Shown here: positions 1 to 5,489 of the stretch, one piece after another
How positions within the stretch are numbered: position 1 is the stretch's first letter
Layout of the letters: each line of letters begins with the position of its first letter
DNA from: Phycisphaerae bacterium
Lineage (GTDB): Bacteria > Planctomycetota > Phycisphaerae > UBA1845 > Fen-1342
Length of the DNA: 12,987 bases
NCBI GenBank assembly: GCA_020058145.1
Contig: JAGVEP010000503.1
Location: 1 to 12,987 of the forward strand
Direction: 5' to 3'
Made by a program: the position numbers and the translations under genes
Notes under the pieces: generated by a model
Database searches by the model: none
What the model was told of the DNA's origin: nothing
Seen by the model: only the letters and a program-made list of their open reading frames with translations

Positions 1-20
1 GCGGCCCTTCCGGCGGCCGA

Positions 21-77
21 GTTATCCACAACCGTGCTGCGCCGGCTGCGGGGCCGCTCCGCACGGTCATGGATAAC
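21..77. repeat. Imperfect inverted repeat with DnaA-box arms
   Basis: The left arm (21-37) and the reverse complement of the right arm (61-77) match at 15 of 17 positions around a 23-bp GC-rich spacer. The left arm contains TTATCCACA (22-30), identical to the consensus DnaA box; the right arm contains TTATCCATG in the opposite orientation. It could be a DnaA-binding site, part of an origin-like region to the left of the window, or a palindromic repeat that resembles one by chance. No AT-rich unwinding element or further DnaA boxes are visible nearby. The rest of 1-288, apart from the hairpin at 211-258, shows nothing I recognise. Confidence 0.5.
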
Positions 78-210
78 GTCGGGAACCGTATCAGGGGCGT
101 TGTCCGAAATGTGGGCGACCGATCCGCGTGCGCGTAGGGCCAGACGGTATTAGCGCACGGTTGTTTCGAGCCCGTTAGAGCGGTTTCCATAAAGCCCCGG
201 CGTCGCGCGC

Positions 211-258
211 GAGGGCGAGGCTCCGGCCGAGCCGCGGCTCGCCGGGACGCTCGCCCTC
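211..258. repeat. Long hairpin downstream of the VKOR gene
   Basis: Two 24-bp arms (211-234 and 235-258) match at 20 of 24 positions with no loop. The outer 9 bp (GAGGGCGAG/CTCGCCCTC) and the central 14-bp palindrome CGAGCCGCGGCTCG pair perfectly. It lies 31-78 bp beyond the stop of the minus-strand VKOR gene and could end its transcript. There is no T-run on either side, so it is not a textbook intrinsic terminator. It may instead be a dispersed palindromic repeat. Confidence 0.55.
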
Positions 259-288
259 ACCAGGCAGCCGACCATTCTTGGAACCGCG

Positions 289-2298
289 CTACTGTCCCGC
301 GTCCTGCGTTGACGTGGCCGCCTCCAGTATCTCTCGGAGCACGGGCATGTCGTTCATCCGCGCGCGGGGCACGTATCGTCCGTCGATGAAGATCGTCGGG
401 ATACCGTGGATGCCCGTGGGCATGCCCAATCGCAGCCTAGGGAGCTGCCGTCCCGCCTCGGTGTCTTCGACGATGCTCTGCCGAACGTCGTCGCTGTCCA
501 TGGCCACCAGCAGCGCGTTCGCATCAAAACCCGCCTGGCCCGCGGCGGTGCGGAGGGCTTCGTCGCTGAAGCTCCTCTGGTTCTCCATCAGCCAGGCGTG
601 CAGCTTCCAGTAGCCGTCATTGCCGCCCAGTCGGCCCGCGGCCTCGGCGGCCTGCGCTGCCCGGCAGGCGAGCGGAAAACGCCGCTCCTTGATGTTCGGA
701 TTGCAGTCGCTGTTGAAGGGGTAGTGCCGGTAGGTGTACTGAGTATCCGTCCGCTTACCGACGAAGCCGCGGATAATCGCATCCAGCTCGGCGGTAATGG
801 GTTCCTGGTAGTCGCCCCACAGCACGATTTTGTGGACCGCGTCGGTCGGACCCAGCGTCCAGGCGTGAAGATCCGCCGGCAACGGGTAGATGCTCTGCTC
901 GCGCCAATCAGCGACACACTTCTCGAGCGCCAGCGGCGGGTGGTCGAAGCTGGGCGGCCGCGGCGGTGGGTTTGTGGCGGCCAACTCCTCAACCGTGCGT
1001 ACCAGGGCCATGGGCGCATCCCAGCCCTTCAATTCCACGCCGTTGATGAAGATCATCGGAGTGAAGAACAGACCCAAGCGTTCCGCTTCCGCCGCGTCCT
1101 CGCGCACCGCTCGCAGCGTCTGCTCGCCGGACATCAACTTCAGAAAGCCGTTCGGGTCGTAGCCGAAGCTGCGAATGGCCTCTTCGACCTGCTGCGTGGT
1201 TTCAAACACGCCACTGCGGGCGAACAGCCAATGGTGCATCTTCCAGAAGCCGTCCGATCCCCAGAGCAGGCCGGCGGCTTCGGCCGCCCGCGCGGCCCAG
1301 CAGCCGTTGGGTTGCTGGGTCTTCTTGATACCGGGGTTACAGTCCGAATTGAACGGGAAGTGCTTGATAGAAAAGCAGATATCGCTGCGATTCTGCTTGA
1401 GCAGCAGGACTTGCCGCTCGATTTGGGCGCAGTCGATGCACTGGTAGCCGGTGAACATCACGACGCGGATCGGGGCCTCAATCGGTCCCGAGGGATAGCG
1501 CCCGATGAAACCGGTGGAGTCGGTGGCGGCTGGCGCGGGGGTCGTCGTGGTGCGCGGCGGCGCGGCGGGCGACGTGCCGGGTTGCGTCGCCGGTGCAGTC
1601 GCGGTGCCCGGGGTGGCCTGCGTCGTCGCGCTCGGCTGTGTCTGGGGCGGTTTCTGATCGCGCGAGCGCTCGATCATCTCTTGGAGGGCCTGACCGCGGT
1701 TCGCCTCGGCAGCCGCGGCGGTAGTCGCGTGTACTTGCCGATCCCAAAGCGCCAGGACTGCCGTCACCAGCACGAAAACTCCCGCCAGGATGGCGACTGC
1801 GGGCCCGGCTCTGGCAGTTCTCGCTTTCGTCCGCTCGAGCGTGATCCAGAACAGGAAGTTCCCCACATGTGCCGCCAGGCAGTAGTTGCACAGCAGTTTC
1901 TCGATTACGAGGATGATGCAAAAGCCCAGCGAGCCGAGCACGCCCAGCCGGGCCAGCCAGCGGATGGCCGCGGGCAGGGCCGCCCGCGTGATCAGCCACG
2001 CTGCCAGAATGCCCAGAAAATACGCCAGCCCGACGTACGACATCGGCCACCCGATCCCCGGCACGCGGCCCCACACGCTGCGGGCGGCCTGATGGCACGG
2101 GCTGTCCTCGCCGCAACCAGGCAGCTTTACGGCGCCGAGGTACTCGAGCGTGAGGAGCAGCGACATGAGGACGCTGCCGGCCAGGAAGACCGTCCCGAGC
2201 ACGGCCGCCCAGGCGGGGGCGGGCTCCGGGGCGCGTGCCGTCCGGGCCGCCGCGGGCTTGCCCGCGTTTGTACGTTGTTGGTTGAGTTTTCTGGCCAT
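289..2298 (-). CDS. VKOR-family disulfide protein fused to two DsbA-like thioredoxin domains
   Basis: This 669-aa membrane protein probably introduces disulfide bonds into exported proteins. The ATG at 2298 is preferred to an upstream TTG at 2319 because GGAGG lies 4 nt before it (2303-2307). Residues 30-185 form the VKOR domain with about five membrane segments. It shows the loop cysteine pair C62/C68 (CGEDSPC), a following serine (S74) and the active-site CNYC (C137/C140). A Pro/Thr/Ala-rich linker (about 215-261) leads to two thioredoxin-fold domains. The first (about 270-445) has CIDC (C287/C290) and the cis-Pro motif TP (P414). The second (about 487-665) keeps the cis-Pro motif IP (P634), but the aligned CXXC position reads EPIT, so it has probably lost redox activity. 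Both domains share PFNSDCNP and a downstream Cys followed by an Ala/Arg/Glu-rich helix, which points to internal duplication. In VKOR-Trx proteins quinone is the usual final electron acceptor. The domain calls are firm; the partner proteins are unknown. Confidence 0.9.
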   Translation of the reverse strand: MARKLNQQRTNAGKPAAARTARAPEPAPAWAAVLGTVFLAGSVLMSLLLTLEYLGAVKLPGCGEDSPCHQAARSVWGRVPGIGWPMSYVGLAYFLGILAAWLITRAALPAAIRWLARLGVLGSLGFCIILVIEKLLCNYCLAAHVGNFLFWITLERTKARTARAGPAVAILAGVFVLVTAVLALWDRQVHATTAAAAEANRGQALQEMIERSRDQKPPQTQPSATTQATPGTATAPATQPGTSPAAPPRTTTTPAPAATDSTGFIGRYPSGPIEAPIRVVMFTGYQCIDCAQIERQVLLLKQNRSDICFSIKHFPFNSDCNPGIKKTQQPNGCWAARAAEAAGLLWGSDGFWKMHHWLFARSGVFETTQQVEEAIRSFGYDPNGFLKLMSGEQTLRAVREDAAEAERLGLFFTPMIFINGVELKGWDAPMALVRTVEELAATNPPPRPPSFDHPPLALEKCVADWREQSIYPLPADLHAWTLGPTDAVHKIVLWGDYQEPITAELDAIIRGFVGKRTDTQYTYRHYPFNSDCNPNIKERRFPLACRAAQAAEAAGRLGGNDGYWKLHAWLMENQRSFSDEALRTAAGQAGFDANALLVAMDSDDVRQSIVEDTEAGRQLPRLRLGMPTGIHGIPTIFIDGRYVPRARMNDMPVLREILEAATSTQDAGQ

Positions 2299-2302
2299 CA
2301 CG

Positions 2303-2307
2303 CCTCC
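2303..2307 (-). promoter_or_regulatory. Ribosome-binding site GGAGG of the VKOR gene
   Basis: GGAGG on the minus strand ends 4 nt before the ATG at 2298. It decides this start over the TTG 21 nt upstream. The spacing is slightly short. Confidence 0.6.
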
Positions 2308-2478
2308 AGCGGAATCCAATAGCTAGCGAGCCTGGTCGCCAGAACGTCACTTTACCCGAGCCCCGGCAGCGTTCCAACTCCCGACCGCGTGTCAACCGCC
2401 GGGGAGCATCGGCGTCTCGCCGGTGCGAACCGCTCACGAACGACGATTCGTACGATGCAGTTCTTCTGAATCACTACA

Positions 2479-2685
2479 CTAATTGGCGGTCGAAGTTCCC
2501 GTCGTCCCGGTCGGTGTCAGCCCGAGCGCGTTGCGGGCCGCGTCCACGAGCAGCGGCGTAACCGCGTTGAAAAACCCGTTGATCGCGGACTGGTTCGCGA
2601 TCGTGAGGCACGGCCCCGTCGTCAGCAGCGGCAAGGCTGCCAGTCCCAGTACAATGGCACGCAGCGTGCGAAGAGGGAAGCGCAT
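2479..2685 (-). CDS. Small secreted or membrane-anchored protein, unknown function
   Basis: This 68-aa protein starts with a signal-peptide-like stretch: basic residues (MRFPLRTLR), a hydrophobic core (AIVLGLAALPLL), then TTGPC. The cysteine suggests a lipoprotein, but proline directly before it does not fit the lipobox. The mature part is short and moderately hydrophobic (NGFFNAVTPLLVDAARNALG) and ends in a Thr/Gly-rich tail. Short exported proteins of this build are frequent in planctomycete genomes, but I recognise no family. The ATG at 2685 is preferred over 2706 because it starts the signal peptide directly. No strong ribosome-binding site is visible. A TATTAT motif on the minus strand (2780-2785) could be its -10 element, without a good -35. 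The 180-bp gap before the VKOR gene makes a shared operon uncertain. Confidence 0.6.
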   Translation of the reverse strand: MRFPLRTLRAIVLGLAALPLLTTGPCLTIANQSAINGFFNAVTPLLVDAARNALGLTPTGTTGTSTAN

Positions 2686-2834
2686 CGTGACACCCAACCG
2701 CCACATCAAACGGGCGGTCGCGGCATTCTACACGTCGACGCCGGCGCAAACCAACTGTACGCGGCTGTGCTCGGGCGGCATAATAGGGGTTTGGGCGGCC
2801 ACGCCGCACGGTTCAGCACACGGCGTGTCCGGCC

Positions 2835-2857
2835 GGGCCCATAGCTCAGTTGGTTAG
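2835..2857 (+). pseudogene. Truncated tRNA: 5' end only
   Basis: The 23 nt match the start of a bacterial tRNA: a seven-base acceptor strand GGGCCCA, T8-A9, D-stem strand GCTC, D-loop AGTTGGTTA and the first G of the closing D-stem strand. The expected next bases (AGC) are replaced by CCCGGATT, and no anticodon arm, T arm or matching TGGGCCC acceptor strand follows. The acceptor and D-loop resemble Met-, Ile- or Ala-type tRNAs; without the anticodon the type cannot be named. The break coincides with the start of insertion-sequence DNA, so the gene was probably cut by that insertion and the remainder lost. It cannot make a tRNA. Confidence 0.7.
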
Positions 2858-3020
2858 CCCGGATTATTCACGATCCAGCATCTTTTCTCTCATCCTTGGC
2901 CCGTTTCGCCGCGTAAAACAGAGTGAATCGACGCACGGTCCACGGAACGGGAGCAGCACCTCATGGGTGAAGGCCACGGATGGTTGTTTGAGCCCACGTT
3001 CAATCGCGCGATCAAGCTGC

Positions 3021-3060
3021 GGCAGGCCCTTGACAGAGCTACGCCCTGTCAAGGGCAGGC
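3021..3060. repeat. 33-bp palindromic insertion flanked by 7-bp direct repeats
   Basis: A perfect 11-bp inverted repeat (GCCCTTGACAG at 3026-3036, CTGTCAAGGGC at 3046-3056) with a 9-nt loop is flanked by the direct repeat GGCAGGC (3021-3027 and 3054-3060). Removing one repeat copy and the intervening DNA deletes exactly 33 bp and rejoins the transposase frame. This looks like a very small inserted element with a target duplication. Confidence 0.6.
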
Positions 3061-3096
3061 GGATCCGCGGATCACTTCCGACGCCGGGGCGCTGCT

Positions 3097-3198
3097 GCTG
3101 CGTGAGGCTGATCATCGGCTGGGGCTGACGGCGGACGGCCGACACGGGGGTCGGCCGCTACAGCTGCGTGAGGCTGATCATCGGCTGGGGCTGACGGC
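3097..3198. repeat. 36-bp direct repeat separated by 30 bp
   Basis: Positions 3097-3132 and 3163-3198 are identical over 36 bp and encode LREADHRLGLTA twice. The intervening 30 bp hold the hairpin at 3136-3157. The period is 66 bp, so the transposase frame stays open. A duplication of transposase sequence has occurred together with gain of a palindrome. Confidence 0.9.
3136..3161 (-). repeat. GTAG-type REP-like hairpin, copy 1
   Basis: A perfect 8-bp stem (CGGCCGAC 3136-3143, GTCGGCCG 3150-3157) has loop ACGGGG and is followed directly by CTAC (3158-3161). On the minus strand it reads GTAG then palindrome, the layout of GTAG-type REP elements that are mobilised by RAYT (REP-associated Y1) transposases. 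The loop and tail match the copy at 4519-4544. No RAYT gene is in the window. Confidence 0.5.
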
Positions 3199-3385
3199 CG
3201 ACTTGGCCGGGCAGCTCACGGACCCGCGCGAGGACGCCTCTCACAGCATAGCTACAGCCCAGCACCACGCTTCCCGCCACGGGGCAGCGTAGTGCTTGGC
3301 CGACTGCTTTTCCGAAATCCCTGCTTTACGCTATGGCACACACCTCAAATCTGCGTTCATGGCTGCTTCGCTGGAGCGCTGGATT

Positions 3386-4501
3386 TCACTCGATACCCCA
3401 GAGCTGGCGCGCTTCGGCTACGTCGCGGATCTTCGCTACGTACCCGGTCGAAAGCGTCATCACCAGGACCTCAACCGGCTGGCCGTCGACAGCGTTGACG
3501 GTCTCGCGCGTGTACTGGCCCGCGGCATACAGGGAGGCCGCCTCCTCGCGGGCCGCCGACCACTCGCCATCCGTCATCACGGGGCGCCCGTCTCCGATGC
3601 TGAAGACACTTCCGTCGGACAAGGTGTACTCAACTATGTAATTCGACGTTTGCTCTGAGAAGATCTGCCCTTTGAAATCCCCCCTGCCGAGGGCGATCAT
3701 CTCGGAGATTTCATCCTGGCGCGCCGGCGTCAGCTCCGGCCGCGGGTATGGTTGCTGTTCAAACTGTGTGAACGGGCGCCCGTCTGGCAGGGTAAACTCC
3801 ACGACCAGCATACCCATGCTCGACCCCACGATCGTTCCGGCGCCGGACTTGACCTGCTCGGTCACGTAGGCATACGCCGCGAACCGATCCGCCTTCGACA
3901 TCGGCGGAAAATTGTCGAACTGCTGGATAGCCTCTCCGTTGGACAGCACATACCGGACCAAGTACATTACCGTTCCGTTCGGGAAGCGGCGGAGCGAAGC
4001 GAGCTCTCCGCCGCCGGCAGCGCGAATCTGCCGCCATTCCGCGCGCGCGGCGGGATTAGGGTGCTCCCCGATGTCAAGTGTCTCGGATGTCCCGTCCTGA
4101 AAATCGAACCGAACGACGTACACACTGGGGCGGTCGGGAGTGTCCGGCCTCTTCTCAAGAAGAGTGACCTGTCCGCTCTTCCAGAGAGCGATCATCTCAG
4201 CGCGGTGCGCCGGATCCACGTCGGAGAACATCACCTCATCGGATGACTCTTTCTCGGTCCACGCCCAAGTTGTAGCGAATACGTAGCGGCGGTAGGTGTA
4301 GGTGCCGGCGGCGGCCGCCAACAGGCTTGCGAGTGTAATCCCCGCAAACAAGGCGGTACGCCTGCGTCGGGACATGCCTCCGCGCGAAACGGCTCCCCAA
4401 CGGGGCGACAATCGCTCTGCTAGTGCTTGCATGTACGGACCTGGTGCGAGCGTCGGCACGCTTAAGGCCAGCAGGTCCTGATCGAATTGCTCCGGATTCA
4501 T
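3386..4501 (-). CDS. Single-pass membrane protein with a repeated extracytoplasmic domain, probable anti-sigma factor
   Basis: This 371-aa protein starts at ATG 4501, with GGAG (4509-4512) 7 nt upstream. Residues 1-48 are a cytoplasmic region ending in SRRRR, 49-69 form one membrane helix, and the rest lies outside the membrane. The outer part is built from repeats of about 50-57 residues starting near 127, 179, 231, 288 and 345. Each begins with a strand pair such as YLVRYVLSNG, LVVEFTLPDG or YIVEYTLSDG, then an acidic/aromatic segment and a helix with a (K/R)xG or AAG turn. The last unit is partial. The gene lies 39 bp after the sigma gene on the same strand, with topology typical of membrane anti-sigma factors, so it probably binds that sigma factor with its short N-terminus. 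I see no classical zinc anti-sigma HxxxCxxC motif, so the role rests on context. Confidence 0.7.
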   Translation of the reverse strand: MNPEQFDQDLLALSVPTLAPGPYMQALAERLSPRWGAVSRGGMSRRRRTALFAGITLASLLAAAAGTYTYRRYVFATTWAWTEKESSDEVMFSDVDPAHRAEMIALWKSGQVTLLEKRPDTPDRPSVYVVRFDFQDGTSETLDIGEHPNPAARAEWRQIRAAGGGELASLRRFPNGTVMYLVRYVLSNGEAIQQFDNFPPMSKADRFAAYAYVTEQVKSGAGTIVGSSMGMLVVEFTLPDGRPFTQFEQQPYPRPELTPARQDEISEMIALGRGDFKGQIFSEQTSNYIVEYTLSDGSVFSIGDGRPVMTDGEWSAAREEAASLYAAGQYTRETVNAVDGQPVEVLVMTLSTGYVAKIRDVAEARQLWGIE

Positions 4502-4518
4502 TTCGTTTCTCCATACTA

Positions 4519-4544
4519 CGTCGGCCACGGGGAGCCGACGCTAC
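4519..4544 (-). repeat. GTAG-type REP-like hairpin, copy 2, overlapping the sigma gene stop
   Basis: The stem is CGTCGGC (4519-4525) with GCCGACG (4534-4540), loop CACGGGGA, then CTAC (4541-4544). On the minus strand the GTAG contains the TAG stop of the sigma gene (4543-4541). The hairpin fills most of the gap before the next gene and could stabilise or attenuate the transcript. Loop and tail match copy 1, while the stem sequence differs with base pairing kept. Confidence 0.5.
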
Positions 4545-5134
4545 ATTGACGGGGGGCGGACGCCGAGTTGCGCCCGTAGCTGCATCAGGCCCCGACGAAG
4601 TCGTGTGCGCACTGTCGACTCGGGAGCTTTCACGATCTTTGCAATCTCGCCGGCGGTCAGACGCTCGAAGTAGCGCAGGCTCAGCACGGCGGAATATTTG
4701 TCATCGAGACGGGACATGGCGGCGCTGACGGACTCAAAATCCAGCGCCTCACCCGCAGGAGGCGTCTGCCGGGTGAGGCGGGCCCGCCGCCACTCTTGAA
4801 AACGTTCGTATAGCCGGCTGCGGGCCCGCTCCGACCGGAGGTGGCGCCGCAGCTCGTTACCGACAACCCGGTAAACCCAGGCGGTGCAATTGTTTGCGTC
4901 CACATTGGGAGCGGCCGGAACCAACCGGACGAATGCCGATTCGACGAGTTCCTCGGCCAGCTCGCGGTCGCGAACCCGCCGGTATAGATAGTTGAGGGCG
5001 AGCGGGTAGTATCGTCGGAAGAAGGCATCGAAGCTCAGCTCGTCAACGCGCATAAGTGCCCGGCGAAACGATGGCGGCGCTTCCGCAGGCCTCGCAACCT
5101 CATTAGAATACTCTGGCACAAGCGATACAGACAT
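4541..5134 (-). CDS. ECF-like RNA polymerase sigma factor
   Basis: This 197-aa sigma-70-family protein has region 2 at about 33-100 (FDAFFRRYYPLALNYLYRRV, then AWVYRVVGNELRRHLRS in the -10 recognition part). Region 4 is at about 138-190, with the -35-binding helix-turn-helix LTAGEIAKIVKAPESTVRTR and a basic C-terminal helix. Regions 2 and 4 are joined by a linker (101-137) with no region 3, the usual ECF layout. It directs RNA polymerase to its own promoter set. The ATG at 5134 has GGGAG (5141-5145) 6 nt upstream. The next gene on the same strand encodes a membrane protein that probably restrains it. Targets cannot be read from the sequence; a possible autoregulatory promoter lies upstream at 5206-5231. 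Confidence 0.88.
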   Translation of the reverse strand: MSVSLVPEYSNEVARPAEAPPSFRRALMRVDELSFDAFFRRYYPLALNYLYRRVRDRELAEELVESAFVRLVPAAPNVDANNCTAWVYRVVGNELRRHLRSERARSRLYERFQEWRRARLTRQTPPAGEALDFESVSAAMSRLDDKYSAVLSLRYFERLTAGEIAKIVKAPESTVRTRLRRGLMQLRAQLGVRPPSM

Positions 5135-5140
5135 ATTCTG

Positions 5141-5145
5141 CTCCC
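5141..5145 (-). promoter_or_regulatory. Ribosome-binding site of the sigma gene
   Basis: GGGAG on the minus strand lies 6 nt before the ATG at 5134, ideal spacing that supports this start. Confidence 0.6.
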
Positions 5146-5205
5146 GCTAAGTAGTAAATGCGCGCGACGACGCTTTCGTTGCGGCGAAGGGGCTGGAATA
5201 TCGCG

Positions 5206-5231
5206 AGTGACATCAGAATATGTGTAAGTTC
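5206..5231 (-). promoter_or_regulatory. Possible ECF-type promoter of the sigma gene
   Basis: On the minus strand GAACTT (5231-5226) resembles the -35 AAC motif common to ECF promoters. It is followed after 14 bp by GTCACT (5211-5206), whose GTC resembles ECF -10 elements. It lies about 70 bp upstream of the start codon. The match is short and could be chance. Confidence 0.22.
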
Positions 5232-5375
5232 TTTGCCCGGCTGCACTTGGGCTGGCCACGCGGGTCCGGCGTGCTATGAAGGACTGTTGACGCGCTGGGG
5301 GCGCGAAGCAAGGGGAGTGCGTGGGGTGGGCGGCTCTTGGCGGGATTTGGTACGGCGGTGCGGGAGTTGCTTGAT

Positions 5376-5461
5376 CTGGGCTTCGAGTACGCAGCGCATC
5401 TTACGAGCTCCCAAAGGCGGCGGGCAGAGCCCGCCCTACCCACTTCGAGTACTCAGCCCAG
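5376..5461. repeat. Nested direct and inverted repeats around a hairpin
   Basis: CTTCGAGTAC occurs at 5381-5390 and again at 5443-5452. In addition CTGGGCTTCGAGTAC (5376-5390) is nearly the inverse of GTACTCAGCCCAG (5449-5461), differing by two missing bases. The hairpin at 5419-5439 lies between them. The unit looks like a composite palindromic element. Confidence 0.55.
5419..5439 (-). repeat. GTAG-type REP-like hairpin, copy 3
   Basis: A perfect 7-bp stem (GGCGGGC 5419-5425, GCCCGCC 5429-5435) with loop AGA is followed directly by CTAC (5436-5439). The orientation and tail position are the same as in the copies at 3136 and 4519, but stem and loop differ. Confidence 0.5.
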
Positions 5462-5489
5462 TCTACGATCTACGATATGGCGGCTGCCG

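Larger units (their letters stand above)
2858..3250 (+). mobile_element. Remnant of an IS1380-family insertion sequence
   Basis: The left end is placed where the tRNA match breaks. The first bases (CCCGGATTATTCACG) look like an IS1380-type terminal sequence, as far as I can recall that family. About 100 bp of leader precede the transposase start at 2963. Only the N-terminal part of the transposase remains; recognisable sequence fades at about 3230-3250. No matching right terminal repeat is found in the window, so the 3' boundary is approximate and the element is dead. Sequence from there to 3385 shows nothing recognisable. Confidence 0.6.
2963..3292 (+). pseudogene. IS1380-family transposase, N-terminal fragment
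   Basis: The frame reads MGEGHGWLFEPTFNRAIKLR, then DPRITSDAGALLLREADHRL, then AGQLTDPRED. These are the hallmarks of the IS1380 transposase N-terminus (the SDAGALLLRE.D.RLGL block). Full-length transposases of this family exceed 400 aa. Here homology stops after about 90 codons and the remaining residues to the stop look unrelated, so the DDE catalytic core is missing. Two extra segments interrupt the expected N-terminus: about 11 codons around 3026-3056 and 22 codons created by the 66-bp repeat at 3097-3198. Both preserve the reading frame. It is probably not translated to a useful product. Confidence 0.75.
5135..5489. other. 355-bp intergenic region between permease and sigma genes
   Basis: No gene is supported here. 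It contains the possible sigma promoter (5206-5231) and a nested repeat at 5376-5461 with a REP-like hairpin (5419-5439). The G-rich stretch at 5290-5345 shows no structure I can name. No clear intrinsic terminator follows the permease gene, although the 5419-5439 hairpin could serve in that position. Confidence 0.6.

Noticed and set aside
406..2322. 638-codon open frame on the plus strand opposite the VKOR gene
   Set aside because: The product is Arg/Gly-rich without any recognisable motif, whereas the minus strand encodes clear VKOR and thioredoxin motifs. Long antisense frames are expected in GC-rich genes.
2390..2395. TTGACA on the minus strand upstream of the VKOR gene
   Set aside because: No -10-like hexamer is found 16-18 bp downstream; TAAAGT lies too far away. 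Not called as a promoter.
2864..3145. 93-codon minus-strand frame in the IS remnant
   Set aside because: It is the antisense shadow of the IS1380 transposase fragment.
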